A stretch of 64,000 nucleotides of DNA from Ureibacillus xyleni (GTDB lineage: Bacteria > Bacillota > Bacilli > Bacillales_A > Planococcaceae): contig NZ_OBMQ01000005.1 of assembly GCF_900217795.1 (NCBI RefSeq), positions 62,001 through 126,000 of the forward strand. Direction: 5' to 3'. Position numbers and translations under genes: made by a program. Positions within the stretch are counted from its first letter, which is position 1; the number at the start of each line of letters is the position of its first letter. This document shows, in pieces, positions 17,874 through 25,681 of this stretch. Under the pieces are notes generated by a model. That model made no database searches and was not told the DNA's origin. It worked only from the letters and a program-made list of their open reading frames with translations.

Positions 17874-17889
17874 TACTCAACGTTGAGTA
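17874..17889. promoter_or_regulatory. Predicted PadR operator, distal copy, ABC operon
   Basis: TACTCAACGTTGAGTA is a perfect 16-bp palindrome, 33 bp (about three helical turns) from the proximal copy. A third, diverged copy precedes the padR-type gene. Confidence 0.65.
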
Positions 17890-17954
17890 ATTAACTTTAT
17901 ATTAACAATATATACATTTAATTTCCAAATGTAAACACAAAATTTAAAAAAATT

Positions 17955-17989
17955 AAAAAGCACCATTCCCAGTTAATAAGGAAAGTGCT
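17955..17989 (-). terminator. Intrinsic terminator of the LuxR-type regulator gene
   Basis: The minus strand reads AGCACTTTCC / GGGAATGGTGCT with a 9-nt loop and then TTTTT, 30 bp after the stop at 18018. Confidence 0.7.
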
Positions 17990-18017
17990 ATACGACTAGG
18001 ATTGATTTAGTGTTTGC

Positions 18018-18761
18018 TTACTGGAGAATTAGATTATTTTTGCTTCCTTGTAGTTTGTAGCATAAGCTTGTTCGATTGGGGACGTTAAGTTTTTGATAAA
18101 TGTTTTGAAGGTGTTTTTTCACGGTATGAATACTAATAAAAAGTGTTTGTGCGATTTCTTTGTTGGAAAACCCCCTTTGGACTAGTTCAATCACTTCACG
18201 CTCTTTTTCAGAAATACATGTGATTTGATCTTGTTGTTTTTCCTCAAAAGTAATCATACATTCAGATAAATATCTTGTAATAATTTCCAAACTTTTTACA
18301 TCATTTAAGGAGAAAGGCTTATCCGATTTCGGTTTAACAAAACACACTCCTCCTAGTAATTTCCCCCCATTAATGATGTAAGCAACCATTTGATGATAAA
18401 ATCCATGCCTTCTCATAAATTCATTATAATAGGCTTCATGTTCATACCGTTCTACTGGGATAATATCTTCTATCCTTAATACACGCTGTTTGGGTAGTTT
18501 GTGAAAAATTTGTTTTGGCATGTGGTAATCCCATTGGAAACAACCCTCTAAATAATCATTCATAGTTGATTGGTCTATGTTTAGGCGAATGGGATTTACT
18601 AGATTTGAATGATCATCGATTAGCCAAAAGTTTGATTGATGAAAACCGAATAACTTTTCAAAGGTTTTTAATACATGTGAACGAAAATCAATAATTGGTT
18701 GAGTCATTTCATCCATAAAATTAATGACTTTTTCATAGTCCCCGTTATTCAATGCTACCAC
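18018..18761 (-). CDS. LuxR-type transcriptional regulator with GAF-like sensor region
   Basis: The GTG start at 18761 follows AGAGGTG; a TTG three codons later after AGGTGG is an alternative. In the 247-residue protein, residues 1-170 have the alternating strand/helix pattern of a GAF-like sensor without identifiable ligand residues. Residues 180-240 are a LuxR helix-turn-helix: ISEKEREVIELVQRG, FSNKEIAQTLFIS, then HTVKKHLQNIYQKLNV. There is no receiver domain, so it is not a phospho-response regulator. It is divergent from the amidase gene at 18913 across 151 bp and may control it. Confidence 0.85.
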   Translation of the reverse strand: MVALNNGDYEKVINFMDEMTQPIIDFRSHVLKTFEKLFGFHQSNFWLIDDHSNLVNPIRLNIDQSTMNDYLEGCFQWDYHMPKQIFHKLPKQRVLRIEDIIPVERYEHEAYYNEFMRRHGFYHQMVAYIINGGKLLGGVCFVKPKSDKPFSLNDVKSLEIITRYLSECMITFEEKQQDQITCISEKEREVIELVQRGFSNKEIAQTLFISIHTVKKHLQNIYQKLNVPNRTSLCYKLQGSKNNLILQ

Positions 18762-18912
18762 CTAATCACCTCTAGAATTATTACTGTAATTTGACTATAA
18801 TCACTCTTAACTTCTATTTCAAGACTATTCCGAAAATTATATTTAAGTGTAATTGAAAACAATCTTTCATCTAGCAATAATAGTCTTATAACGAATGAAA
18901 GGTAGTGAAAGT

Positions 18913-19872
18913 ATGAGTTATTTAAATATGGCATTAGTTCAAATTGCCTCTCCAAGTAATCACCCCGAATTTGAACAAAGAAAGCAAGAGAACTTCGAAA
19001 AAATGGAGTATTATATTGATACAATCGCTAATATGAATCCTGCGGTGGACTTAATTGCCTTTCCGGAGTTATATTTACCGGGGTTAGATCCTGAAAACTG
19101 GTACCAGATGTCAGAAACTATTCCTGGTGCATTAACGGATAAACTTTGTCAAAAAGCAATCCAACATAAAAAGTGGATAGCACCGGGTTCATTATTTGAA
19201 AAAGCTGAGACGGAAGGAGAAGCATATAATACGGCGATTCTAATCTCCCCAGAAGGTGAAATTGTGATGAAATATCGAAAAGTATTTATTCCATATCCTT
19301 TAGAACCGTCTATCCCAGGAAATGAATTCCCAGTGTATGAAATTCCGAATATCGGGAAAGTCGGGTTTATGATTTGCGCGGATGGACATTATCCTGAAGC
19401 AGCTCGTAATCTTGCTCTAAAAGGTGCAGAGGTCATCATTAAACCTACATTACAAGGAGATTGGATTGGAGGACAACGAAATAATCTTCCTATCGCTATT
19501 ACCCGTGCTGTAGAAAATCAATGTTTTGTTGTAAGTATAAATCATCCAAACCCAATTGGTATGGGACACTCTGTAGCAGTTGACCCAGAAGGTAGAATCA
19601 TCGAGGAGTTAGGAGATTCAGAGTCCTTTACAATTGTGTATCTCAACCTTGATGAAGTTCGTCGAGTTAGAGAGTACGGATCACTGGGCATGTTTGGTTT
19701 CCTCAAAATGTTGAAGGAATTTAAAGAAGCGGGTAAACAAGTGGATGAATGTTATCAAGTTGGTATTGAGAATGCGCCAATTTACCAAACCTTCGAAACA
19801 CCAAATGCAAAAACACCTGCAGATATTCGAAAGTACTCGCCTCAAACGCAACAAAAAACTTATAGTGTTTAA
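18913..19872 (+). CDS. Carbon-nitrogen hydrolase (nitrilase superfamily), aliphatic amidase-like
   Basis: The ATG at 18913 follows GAAAGG; 319 residues. The Glu-Lys-Cys triad of the superfamily is present: Glu52 in AFPELYLPG, Lys123 in KYRKVFIP and Cys155 in MICADGHYPEAAR. The CxDGxYPE form around the cysteine is that of aliphatic amidases and formamidases (AmiE/AmiF) and relatives, which split amides to acid and ammonia in the cytoplasm. The length is near AmiF/AmiE. The substrate is not fixed by motif. A LuxR-type regulator is divergent. No urease or ammonium genes adjoin it. Confidence 0.9.
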   Translation: MSYLNMALVQIASPSNHPEFEQRKQENFEKMEYYIDTIANMNPAVDLIAFPELYLPGLDPENWYQMSETIPGALTDKLCQKAIQHKKWIAPGSLFEKAETEGEAYNTAILISPEGEIVMKYRKVFIPYPLEPSIPGNEFPVYEIPNIGKVGFMICADGHYPEAARNLALKGAEVIIKPTLQGDWIGGQRNNLPIAITRAVENQCFVVSINHPNPIGMGHSVAVDPEGRIIEELGDSESFTIVYLNLDEVRRVREYGSLGMFGFLKMLKEFKEAGKQVDECYQVGIENAPIYQTFETPNAKTPADIRKYSPQTQQKTYSV

Positions 19873-19882
19873 ATGGCTTTAT

Positions 19883-19921
19883 AGAAGAAGGCATCTTATA
19901 AAAAGCACCTTCTTCTTTTTT
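19883..19921 (+). terminator. Intrinsic terminator after the amidase gene
   Basis: AGAAGAAGG / CCTTCTTCT with a 16-nt loop containing a short inner GC/GC pair is followed by TTTTTT. It also abuts the stop of the convergent gene at 19921. Confidence 0.8.
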
Positions 19922-21036
19922 TAATACAATGCCCGTGAGAATGCTGGCTGCCATATTCCATCTTCATTTTTCCTCATATTGAATGATGTTTCGCTTCCAT
20001 CGATTGTGGAAATGTACGTAATCTCACCACTTGTAGCGTTTATTTCTCTAAACGTACCTTTTTCTAAACCTGCAAATACATAGGCACTAATTAAATATTG
20101 AATTTCTCTTGTGAAATAAGCTTCACGTATTTTCTGTGCTTTCTTATTGTACTGTCTAATTTGTTTTGTAGAAGGGTCTTCCACAGTAGTAAATAATGCA
20201 CAGGACATTTCATATTCAAGCTCCATTTCTGCCATGATATAAATCTTAGCGATAGAAAGAGGAGATACATCTTTGAATAATTCAATGTTCAAGCTTTCTT
20301 TAAATGCATCGTATAATACCTTTTCATCTTTATTTAAACTAAATGTTGGTTTGAAGTTTTGAACACCTACCACTTTACCTATCACTTGAGCATCGGTAAT
20401 CGTTGTAATTGTATGTCCACTTTGATTATCGTAAATAACAAGTTCACTCTTTTTAGCCAATAACTCTTTATTTATAAAATTATCCATTACTTTACTAATA
20501 TTATGGAAAAAATATGGATTCTGAAGCGGGTCATCTTGATTATTCTTATCAATCTTCTCTCCTAATCCATGGACTTTTAAAATTTTGCTATTCACTGAGA
20601 TCTGCCCTTGTTCCATATGTACTTGATCACCGGCAAGCCCTAGTACTGTCGAAACAGCAATTCCATTTACCGTGTAATAAGCAACATAATCTCCATAGTT
20701 TAATGGCACATTTTCTTCGATAATCATCGGTAGTCCTCTGAGCATCCATTGGTTCCCTAATAGAAACGCATATTCTGGATTGATAATTTTAGAAGAATCC
20801 GCTGTTATAATTGAGAGAGGCTCCACTTCACTAGATAAAGCTTGTTCGGATTTTGGCGATAGTTGGGTGATGAACAAAAAGATGAGTAAAACGCAAGCCG
20901 ATACAGTAATAGTGTGCACCTGCCAATTTGTTCGTTGTCTTTTTGGATTAACTTGCATTAAACGCCCCTTTACATCAGCAGTAAAAGGTACTTCATTTCG
21001 TAATTCTTCTTTTAATTTGTCCTTAAATTCCTTCAT
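19921..21036 (-). CDS. Membrane-bound putative anti-sigma factor with signal-peptidase-like extracellular region
   Basis: The ATG at 21036 follows GGGAGGGGAG, giving 371 residues. Residues 1-38 are cytoplasmic and charged, residues 39-58 form one membrane helix (HTITVSACVLLIFLFITQL), and the rest is outside. Residues about 105-165 read GDYVAYYTVNG, VSTVLGLAGDQVHMEQG, then ISVNSKIL, which resembles the beta fold of S26 signal peptidases (R-V-GLPGD, YVNG), but the catalytic SMxPT serine motif is absent. The gene overlaps the ECF sigma gene by 14 bp, so it is probably its anti-sigma or regulator. The remaining C-terminal region is unrecognised. Confidence 0.75.
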   Translation of the reverse strand: MKEFKDKLKEELRNEVPFTADVKGRLMQVNPKRQRTNWQVHTITVSACVLLIFLFITQLSPKSEQALSSEVEPLSIITADSSKIINPEYAFLLGNQWMLRGLPMIIEENVPLNYGDYVAYYTVNGIAVSTVLGLAGDQVHMEQGQISVNSKILKVHGLGEKIDKNNQDDPLQNPYFFHNISKVMDNFINKELLAKKSELVIYDNQSGHTITTITDAQVIGKVVGVQNFKPTFSLNKDEKVLYDAFKESLNIELFKDVSPLSIAKIYIMAEMELEYEMSCALFTTVEDPSTKQIRQYNKKAQKIREAYFTREIQYLISAYVFAGLEKGTFREINATSGEITYISTIDGSETSFNMRKNEDGIWQPAFSRALY

Positions 21037-21550
21037 AAAACTCCCCTCCCAATGCATCATACATATCTTCTAAGGAATCATTTGTTTTTAATAGTTCACG
21101 TGCACGACGCAACCTTGTTCGAATAGTATTTGGCGATACATCTAATAGATTTGCAATTTCGTTTACTTCAAACTCTTCGTAATAAAACAGAATAATAACC
21201 TCCCTGTAATGCAAGGGTAAAGCAAGAACACTATCTTTCAATGTCTCGTACACTTCTTTTTGTACATACATTTTTTCGATAGAAGGTTCGCTTTTTCTAA
21301 AAAACAATATTTGATTCAATATTGTTTTTCGTTTTCTTTTTCGGAGTTTGTCATGACAACAATTTATTAAAATTCGGGTTAAATATGTTTTTATTGAAGA
21401 ATCTCCACGAAAATTCGTACGATGAACTATATATTTCATTAAAGTATCTTGGGTAACCTCTTCTGCAAGTTGCCGGTCTTTAACGTATAAGAAACTTAGG
21501 TGATATAAATACTCACCATGTTTTTCGATAATTTCTTCAAGTTCCAACAC
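21023..21550 (-). CDS. ECF-type RNA polymerase sigma factor
   Basis: AAAGGAGG precedes three candidate starts; the GTG at 21550 has the best spacing (TTG at 21547 is alternative), giving 175 residues. Region 2 spans about residues 12-80 (YLYHLSFLYVKDRQLAEEVTQDTLM, RILINCCHDKLRKRKRK) and region 4 spans about 105-165 (LPLHYREVIILFYYEEF, IANLLDVSPNTIRTRLRRAREL). It directs core polymerase to extracytoplasmic-stress promoters. It is translationally coupled to the membrane protein gene downstream, which is the usual position for an anti-sigma factor. The target regulon cannot be read from this window. Confidence 0.95.
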   Translation of the reverse strand: MLELEEIIEKHGEYLYHLSFLYVKDRQLAEEVTQDTLMKYIVHRTNFRGDSSIKTYLTRILINCCHDKLRKRKRKTILNQILFFRKSEPSIEKMYVQKEVYETLKDSVLALPLHYREVIILFYYEEFEVNEIANLLDVSPNTIRTRLRRARELLKTNDSLEDMYDALGGEFYEGI

Positions 21551-21626
21551 AACCACCTCCTTTTTGTATTGTAAAGCTTAGACGTTGTATCTTTTGAAAA
21601 TTGTTCAAATTAATTGATTTAAATAT

Positions 21627-21658
21627 AAAAAGCAAGAGATCATTTCCTCCCTTGCTTT
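21627..21658 (-). terminator. Intrinsic terminator of the DUF4097/CPBP unit
   Basis: The minus strand reads AAGCAAG / CTTGCTT with a GGGA-TCTC extension of the stem and then TTTTT, close after the stop at 21667. Confidence 0.7.
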
Positions 21659-21666
21659 CAATCTTC

Positions 21667-22446
21667 CTATTTTAAACTAAAGTCACCTGAAGTTGTTCGT
21701 ACCTTTAAGGATAGTTCCCCTTCTCCTGTTGCTCCAGAAATACGGTTTTTGGACTTTTCTTTATATTGAAATTGGGATACTTTCACGTTTCCTTCTCCGG
21801 ATGTTCCTTCAAAGTCTAATGTGTAAGTAATATCGCCCATATCTAATGAAACGTCTCCACTTGTAGCATTAAACAACATATCAGTTGCTTTATTTCTAGC
21901 CGAATGAATATCCCCGCTAGTTGTTTCAAACTTTAATGCTTTTTCTCCTATTAAATTCTTACCGATAATATCGCCTGAAGTAGCTTTTAAGGCAATGTTA
22001 GTAGCTGATAAATCACTTAAATGGATGTCACCTGATGTTGATTCAACGTTTATGTCCTCAAAAGCTTTTTCAGGTACACGGATTGTTAATAAGGTGCCTT
22101 TATTTATGGCAAATACCGTAAAGGAAGATTGTTTTTTTCGCTCTACCTCTACTTGTAAATTTCCATTCTTCTCAGAGATTTTTAATTCAAAGGCATCTTT
22201 TAACTTTTCACTAACTGTACCTTCGAATTCCACAGAAATATTAGAGTGTGAATGTGGAAGAATTTCTATGTCAGTAGAGCTAGATTTTATAACAATAGAA
22301 TTTACTTCTTTTTCAGTAACATAGTTATCTTGTATTTCCGTTAATTTTGTAGAAAAGGCAGTTGCACCTTCTGAAAAATAAATAAATCCTACACCTGAAA
22401 TAACAATAATTGCTAGAAAAAGAACGATTGATCCGAGTATTTTCAT
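21667..22446 (-). CDS. DUF4097 (LiaG-like) membrane-anchored beta-repeat protein
   Basis: The 259-residue protein starts with one membrane helix (residues 4-25), and the rest is predicted to be outside. The C-terminal 150 residues are a right-handed-helix-type repeat with the phrase TSGD occurring repeatedly at intervals near 18-20 residues (ESTSGDIHLSDL, ATSGDIIGKNL, TTSGDIHSARN, ATSGDVSLDMG, TTSGDFSLK). This is the DUF4097 signature found in LiaG and similar proteins of cell-envelope-stress operons. Its ATG overlaps the CPBP gene stop by 4 bp, so the two are coupled. A two-component system is encoded divergently. Confidence 0.88.
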   Translation of the reverse strand: MKILGSIVLFLAIIVISGVGFIYFSEGATAFSTKLTEIQDNYVTEKEVNSIVIKSSSTDIEILPHSHSNISVEFEGTVSEKLKDAFELKISEKNGNLQVEVERKKQSSFTVFAINKGTLLTIRVPEKAFEDINVESTSGDIHLSDLSATNIALKATSGDIIGKNLIGEKALKFETTSGDIHSARNKATDMLFNATSGDVSLDMGDITYTLDFEGTSGEGNVKVSQFQYKEKSKNRISGATGEGELSLKVRTTSGDFSLK

Positions 22447-23300
22447 TTATATGTTCTCCCTTTATTCCATAATAGTTTGAGATTATCAGCTGGCGTAAAT
22501 AGGCCATTTTTTCCGTAAAATAAATAGGTTAAGCCTAACAATAAAACCCCTAGTATGAATTCGTAAACTAGTTTATCCGACGTTGCCACCTTTGTATTTA
22601 AGAGAACTAATGCTCCATCTGCCCCGTGAATAAAAAGGTCATTTACAAGGTTATGTGCTGCATGAACAATAGTTGCAGTAGTGAGTGAACCACTTTTAAC
22701 ATAAATATAAGCGTAAACAAGTCCTCCTTTTAGCCAACTTGCTGCTTTAAATGGGTCAAAGTCGCCCATGATAAAATGTAAGGCCATAAAAAGAATAGCT
22801 GAGATGAGAATCATACTAGGAATGCTGAAACTTTTTAAATTCAACATAAAATAACCGCGAGCTAACACTTCTTCTTTTAAAGCTGCGAAAAAGTATCCCA
22901 CAATTGCAATGCCTAATAATTTGTAAAAGCCCCCTGTAAACACAAGGTCAAACTGAAATTGAGCTTTAACAATTCCGATGTGAGCTAAAGCTAAAATGAA
23001 TACCCAAACAGTGATAAACGTGATGATAATGGCAACAGTTGAAAATAGAATATCTTTTTTTCTAAGGTGAAAACCTAGCATCTTAGGACTCTTTTTATCA
23101 ACTGTTTTAATAAACCAAAATATTAAAATCGTATTCAACAAGCCTAAAGTGAAAGCCATCGTATGAAACAACAAAAAGTTTGTTTGTAAAGCATCAAATA
23201 GATCAAACCAAATTAATAATCCTGTCAAAATTGCAATAAGAATATTTGTTAAAAGGATAGAGGCAAATATTCGTAACGGTCCACGCAAGTTTTTCTTCAA
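22443..23300 (-). CDS. CPBP-family intramembrane metalloprotease
   Basis: The likely start is TTG at 23300, 9 nt after AAGGAG; a TTG at 23309 is too close to that site. The 285-residue protein has about eight membrane helices. The CPBP (Abi, Rce1-like) motifs are KEEVLARGYFM (EExxxR), FMALHFIMG (FxxxH) and HAAHNLVND (HxxxN/D). Such proteins cleave prenylated proteins or peptides, or act in bacteriocin immunity; activity here is untested. It heads a two-gene operon with DUF4097 and has a 41-bp regulatory motif 40 bp upstream. Confidence 0.9.
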   Translation of the reverse strand: MKKNLRGPLRIFASILLTNILIAILTGLLIWFDLFDALQTNFLLFHTMAFTLGLLNTILIFWFIKTVDKKSPKMLGFHLRKKDILFSTVAIIITFITVWVFILALAHIGIVKAQFQFDLVFTGGFYKLLGIAIVGYFFAALKEEVLARGYFMLNLKSFSIPSMILISAILFMALHFIMGDFDPFKAASWLKGGLVYAYIYVKSGSLTTATIVHAAHNLVNDLFIHGADGALVLLNTKVATSDKLVYEFILGVLLLGLTYLFYGKNGLFTPADNLKLLWNKGRTYK

Positions 23301-23339
23301 AACTATCAACTCCTTCTACAAACATCATATAGAAAAAAA

Positions 23340-23380
23340 GTCATATGACCGCAGTGAGTGGAGTCATGATTTTGTATGAC
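23340..23380 (-). promoter_or_regulatory. 41-bp shared regulatory motif, copy A
   Basis: On the plus strand it reads GTCA-N9-AGTGAGTGGAGTCAT, then ends in GTATGAC. Copies B (43963-44003) and C (45125-45165) share GTCA, AGTGAG, GGAGT and AT at identical offsets. All lie 40-50 bp upstream of minus-strand start codons. Here it sits between the CPBP operon and the divergent histidine kinase gene. Confidence 0.65.
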
Positions 23381-23449
23381 AATATCTATACTGTATTTCC
23401 ACCATTTAGTAATATATAAGTAGGAAATTAGACGAGGTGTGGTGTTAAT

Positions 23450-24634
23450 GTGGACAATAAACGCTGGATGTGGATTGATTGGTTAATCTTCTCCTTAAGG
23501 TGCAGTTGGTATGGTACAGGTTTAATCTACTATTATGTGTATAACGAAAGATTAGGGGAGCTGTCTTACCTTGATTTTGCCCTCTTCGTGTCGCTTGGAT
23601 TCATCCTTCCGTTAGTTTTTTGGCGTCCGGGATATCGCAATCCAAGTCTATATTTACTAACAGAACTTTTCCTTTCTGGCGGGTTTTCAATCTATGTAAA
23701 TATCATATTAGGTATTAATTTAAGTACCTCAATTATTCTTATGCCAATTCTAATGAGTGGTTACTTACTAACTAGAAAAACGGCACTGTGGACAATTCCA
23801 TTTTTCGTCTTTCTTCTGCCTGCTAATCGTTATTGGACAATTGATAACCAGTTTAGTTTCTTCATGCAATATATTGATGTTCTTCTGTTCTTTGGAATAG
23901 GTTTAGGCTTTAATCTCATTACAAAATCACAAAAGCGTTACAAACATCTATTATCTGAGAATATAAAGCAATATGAACTTATCAAGCAGCAAAATAAAGC
24001 ATTAGAGCAATATGCAGCAGAAGTAGAAAAACTAGCTTTGTTAGAAGAAAGAAATCGTATGGCGAGAGATCTGCATGATTCAATTGGTCATCATTTCACC
24101 TCCGTTACAGTGGGACTTGATGCCATTTCTTATATGATAAAAATGAATCCGAACCTAGCTGCAGAGAAGATTAATCGTTTAGCAGAAGTAGCTAGAACAG
24201 GATTAGAAGAAGTAAGAAGAACTATTCATCAAATTGCACCTATTGAAGAGGATGTACCGCTAACAGAGTTGCTTCAAAAATTGGTTAACGAATTTGGAGC
24301 TCATACAAATACGGAATTTTACTTTGAGACGATAGGTGACGAACCAGTGTTAGCTTCCCACGTAAAACTAACATTTGTCCGCTGCTTACAAGAATGTATG
24401 ACTAATGCAAAGCGTCATGGTGAGGCTCTATATATAAAAGTGTGTGTTCAATATCTAGAAGATAGCATCAATCTACAAGTTTTTAACAATGGGAAAAGTA
24501 TGGATCCCCAAAGTCTTGGTTTTGGACTATCCTCAATGAAAAATCGACTAGAAGAACTAAATGGAAAGTTGTTGATTGAAAGTAAGGAGATGGAGGGAGT
24601 TACCGTAATTTGTACCCTCCCGATAAGGAGATAA
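23450..24634 (+). CDS. Membrane sensor histidine kinase (HisKA_3/DesK-LiaS type)
   Basis: The GTG at 23450 follows GAGGTG; 394 residues. Residues 10-155 carry about five membrane helices with little outside sequence, so it probably senses the membrane or a partner protein. A coiled linker (165-200) leads to the HisKA_3 dimerisation box MARDLHDSIGHHFTSV with phospho-acceptor His209. The HATPase_c domain follows, with N box ECMTNAKRHG and G box FGLSSMKNRL. It is followed after 3 bp by its response regulator. It is a paralogue of the kinase at 47977-49188 (both open with a W-IDYI/WIDWL-type segment and share WRP at residues 58-60). Confidence 0.93.
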   Translation: MDNKRWMWIDWLIFSLRCSWYGTGLIYYYVYNERLGELSYLDFALFVSLGFILPLVFWRPGYRNPSLYLLTELFLSGGFSIYVNIILGINLSTSIILMPILMSGYLLTRKTALWTIPFFVFLLPANRYWTIDNQFSFFMQYIDVLLFFGIGLGFNLITKSQKRYKHLLSENIKQYELIKQQNKALEQYAAEVEKLALLEERNRMARDLHDSIGHHFTSVTVGLDAISYMIKMNPNLAAEKINRLAEVARTGLEEVRRTIHQIAPIEEDVPLTELLQKLVNEFGAHTNTEFYFETIGDEPVLASHVKLTFVRCLQECMTNAKRHGEALYIKVCVQYLEDSINLQVFNNGKSMDPQSLGFGLSSMKNRLEELNGKLLIESKEMEGVTVICTLPIRR

Positions 24635-24637
24635 CGT

Positions 24638-25288
24638 ATGAAGAAAATAAGGCTACTTCTTGTAGATGATCAAGAATTAATTCGTGAAAGCTTAGCATTT
24701 GTTTTAAATACAGATGAGGACATAGATGTAGTTGGTTTAGCTGCAAATGGACAAGAAGCAATTGACCTTTGTGAAGAATTACAACCAACTATGGTGCTGA
24801 TGGATATTAAAATGCCTGTGTTGAATGGAATTGAGGCAACGAAGGTTATTAAACAAAACTGGCCCGAAATCAAAATTATGATTTTAACGACATTCCAAGA
24901 AGTGGAACAAGTTGTGGAAGCTTTGTCAATTGGGGCAGAAGGTTACTTGTTAAAGGCAATTCACCCGAAAGATTTGATTTCAGGAATCAAACATATCCAA
25001 AATAATGGAACCCTGTTATCACAAGATTTAGCAAAAGCATTGGTAGAACAAGTTCATACTTCAAGAGCTGTGGACAAGGCATCTAAACCTAAATACGGGC
25101 TAACTGAGCGAGAAGAGCAAATCCTTCAATGCCTTGCCAATGGGTTAAGCAATAAACAAATCTCAGAAAAACTTTTTTTATCTGAAGGTACTGTAAAAAA
25201 CTATATATCAAGTATTTATCATAAGCTCGATGTTAAAGATCGTTTCCAGGCTGCCCAAAAGGCAAAGGATGAGGATATTGTGAAGTAA
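24638..25288 (+). CDS. NarL/FixJ-family response regulator
   Basis: The ATG at 24638 follows AAGGAG in the kinase 3' end; 216 residues. The receiver domain has acidic pocket Asp10-Asp11, phospho-acceptor Asp56 (VLMDIKMP), Thr in ILTTFQE and Lys in LLKAIHP. A LuxR-type helix-turn-helix follows (LTEREEQILQCLANGLSNKQISEKLFLSEGTVKNYIS, split here by the recognition helix). It should act as a dimer on repeated sites. The motif at 23340-23380, upstream of its own kinase gene and the CPBP operon, is the natural candidate target. Confidence 0.94.
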   Translation: MKKIRLLLVDDQELIRESLAFVLNTDEDIDVVGLAANGQEAIDLCEELQPTMVLMDIKMPVLNGIEATKVIKQNWPEIKIMILTTFQEVEQVVEALSIGAEGYLLKAIHPKDLISGIKHIQNNGTLLSQDLAKALVEQVHTSRAVDKASKPKYGLTEREEQILQCLANGLSNKQISEKLFLSEGTVKNYISSIYHKLDVKDRFQAAQKAKDEDIVK

Positions 25289-25300
25289 TGGTATTTGAAT

Positions 25301-25337
25301 AAAAACAGTTTCTAAACAGAATAGAAACTGTTTTTTA
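25301..25337 (+). terminator. Intrinsic terminator of the first two-component operon
   Basis: AAAACAGTTTCT / AGAAACTGTTTT is a 12-bp stem with a 9-nt loop followed by TT-rich sequence. Confidence 0.85.
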
Positions 25338-25362
25338 TTGTTCAAGTGGCAATAGCAAGGCA

Positions 25363-25618
25363 CTAGTTCGAGTATTTAGACTCATAAAATTTAAACTCAA
25401 ATCTTTCAAACATATACCAGATCAAATGAAATAACATATGACACATAATTGCTGCTAAAAGTCCATTTTGCCAATACAACCAGCCACAAATTAAACCGAC
25501 CAATAGATTCATGCTGGAAGAATAGAAAAGTATTGTTTTTGTCACAGGATTTTTCATCTGATAGATTCAGGTAAGTGGGCAAGTGCAAATAAAACGGCTT
25601 ACGTTTAATTCCCGACAC
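25363..25618 (-). pseudogene. Decayed CPBP-type membrane protease fragment
   Basis: The minus strand encodes a C-terminal piece, NLLVGLICGWLYWQNGLLAAI then MCHMLFHLIWY, which fits the last helices of a CPBP protein (the usual GxxxGWLYxxTGSLxxAIxxHxxxN pattern). The upstream part is in a different frame (SGIKRKPFYLHLPTYLNLS), with no EExxxR motif and no start with a ribosome-binding site. This is a truncated, frameshifted relic about 2 kb from an intact CPBP gene. Confidence 0.5.
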
Positions 25619-25663
25619 AAAAGAAGACAGCCCTACTCATTACATGATGATAGAGGCTGTCTT
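25619..25663 (-). terminator. Intrinsic terminator of the LysR-type gene
   Basis: The minus strand reads AAGACAGCC / GGCTGTCTT with a long partly paired loop, then CTTTTGT; 19 bp after the stop at 25682. Confidence 0.65.
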
Positions 25664-25681
25664 TAAGGTCGATGTATGATT

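Noticed and set aside
22325-22507. Possible small gene overlapping the DUF4097/CPBP junction
   Set aside because: It is a shadow frame of two well-supported genes coupled by an ATGA overlap.
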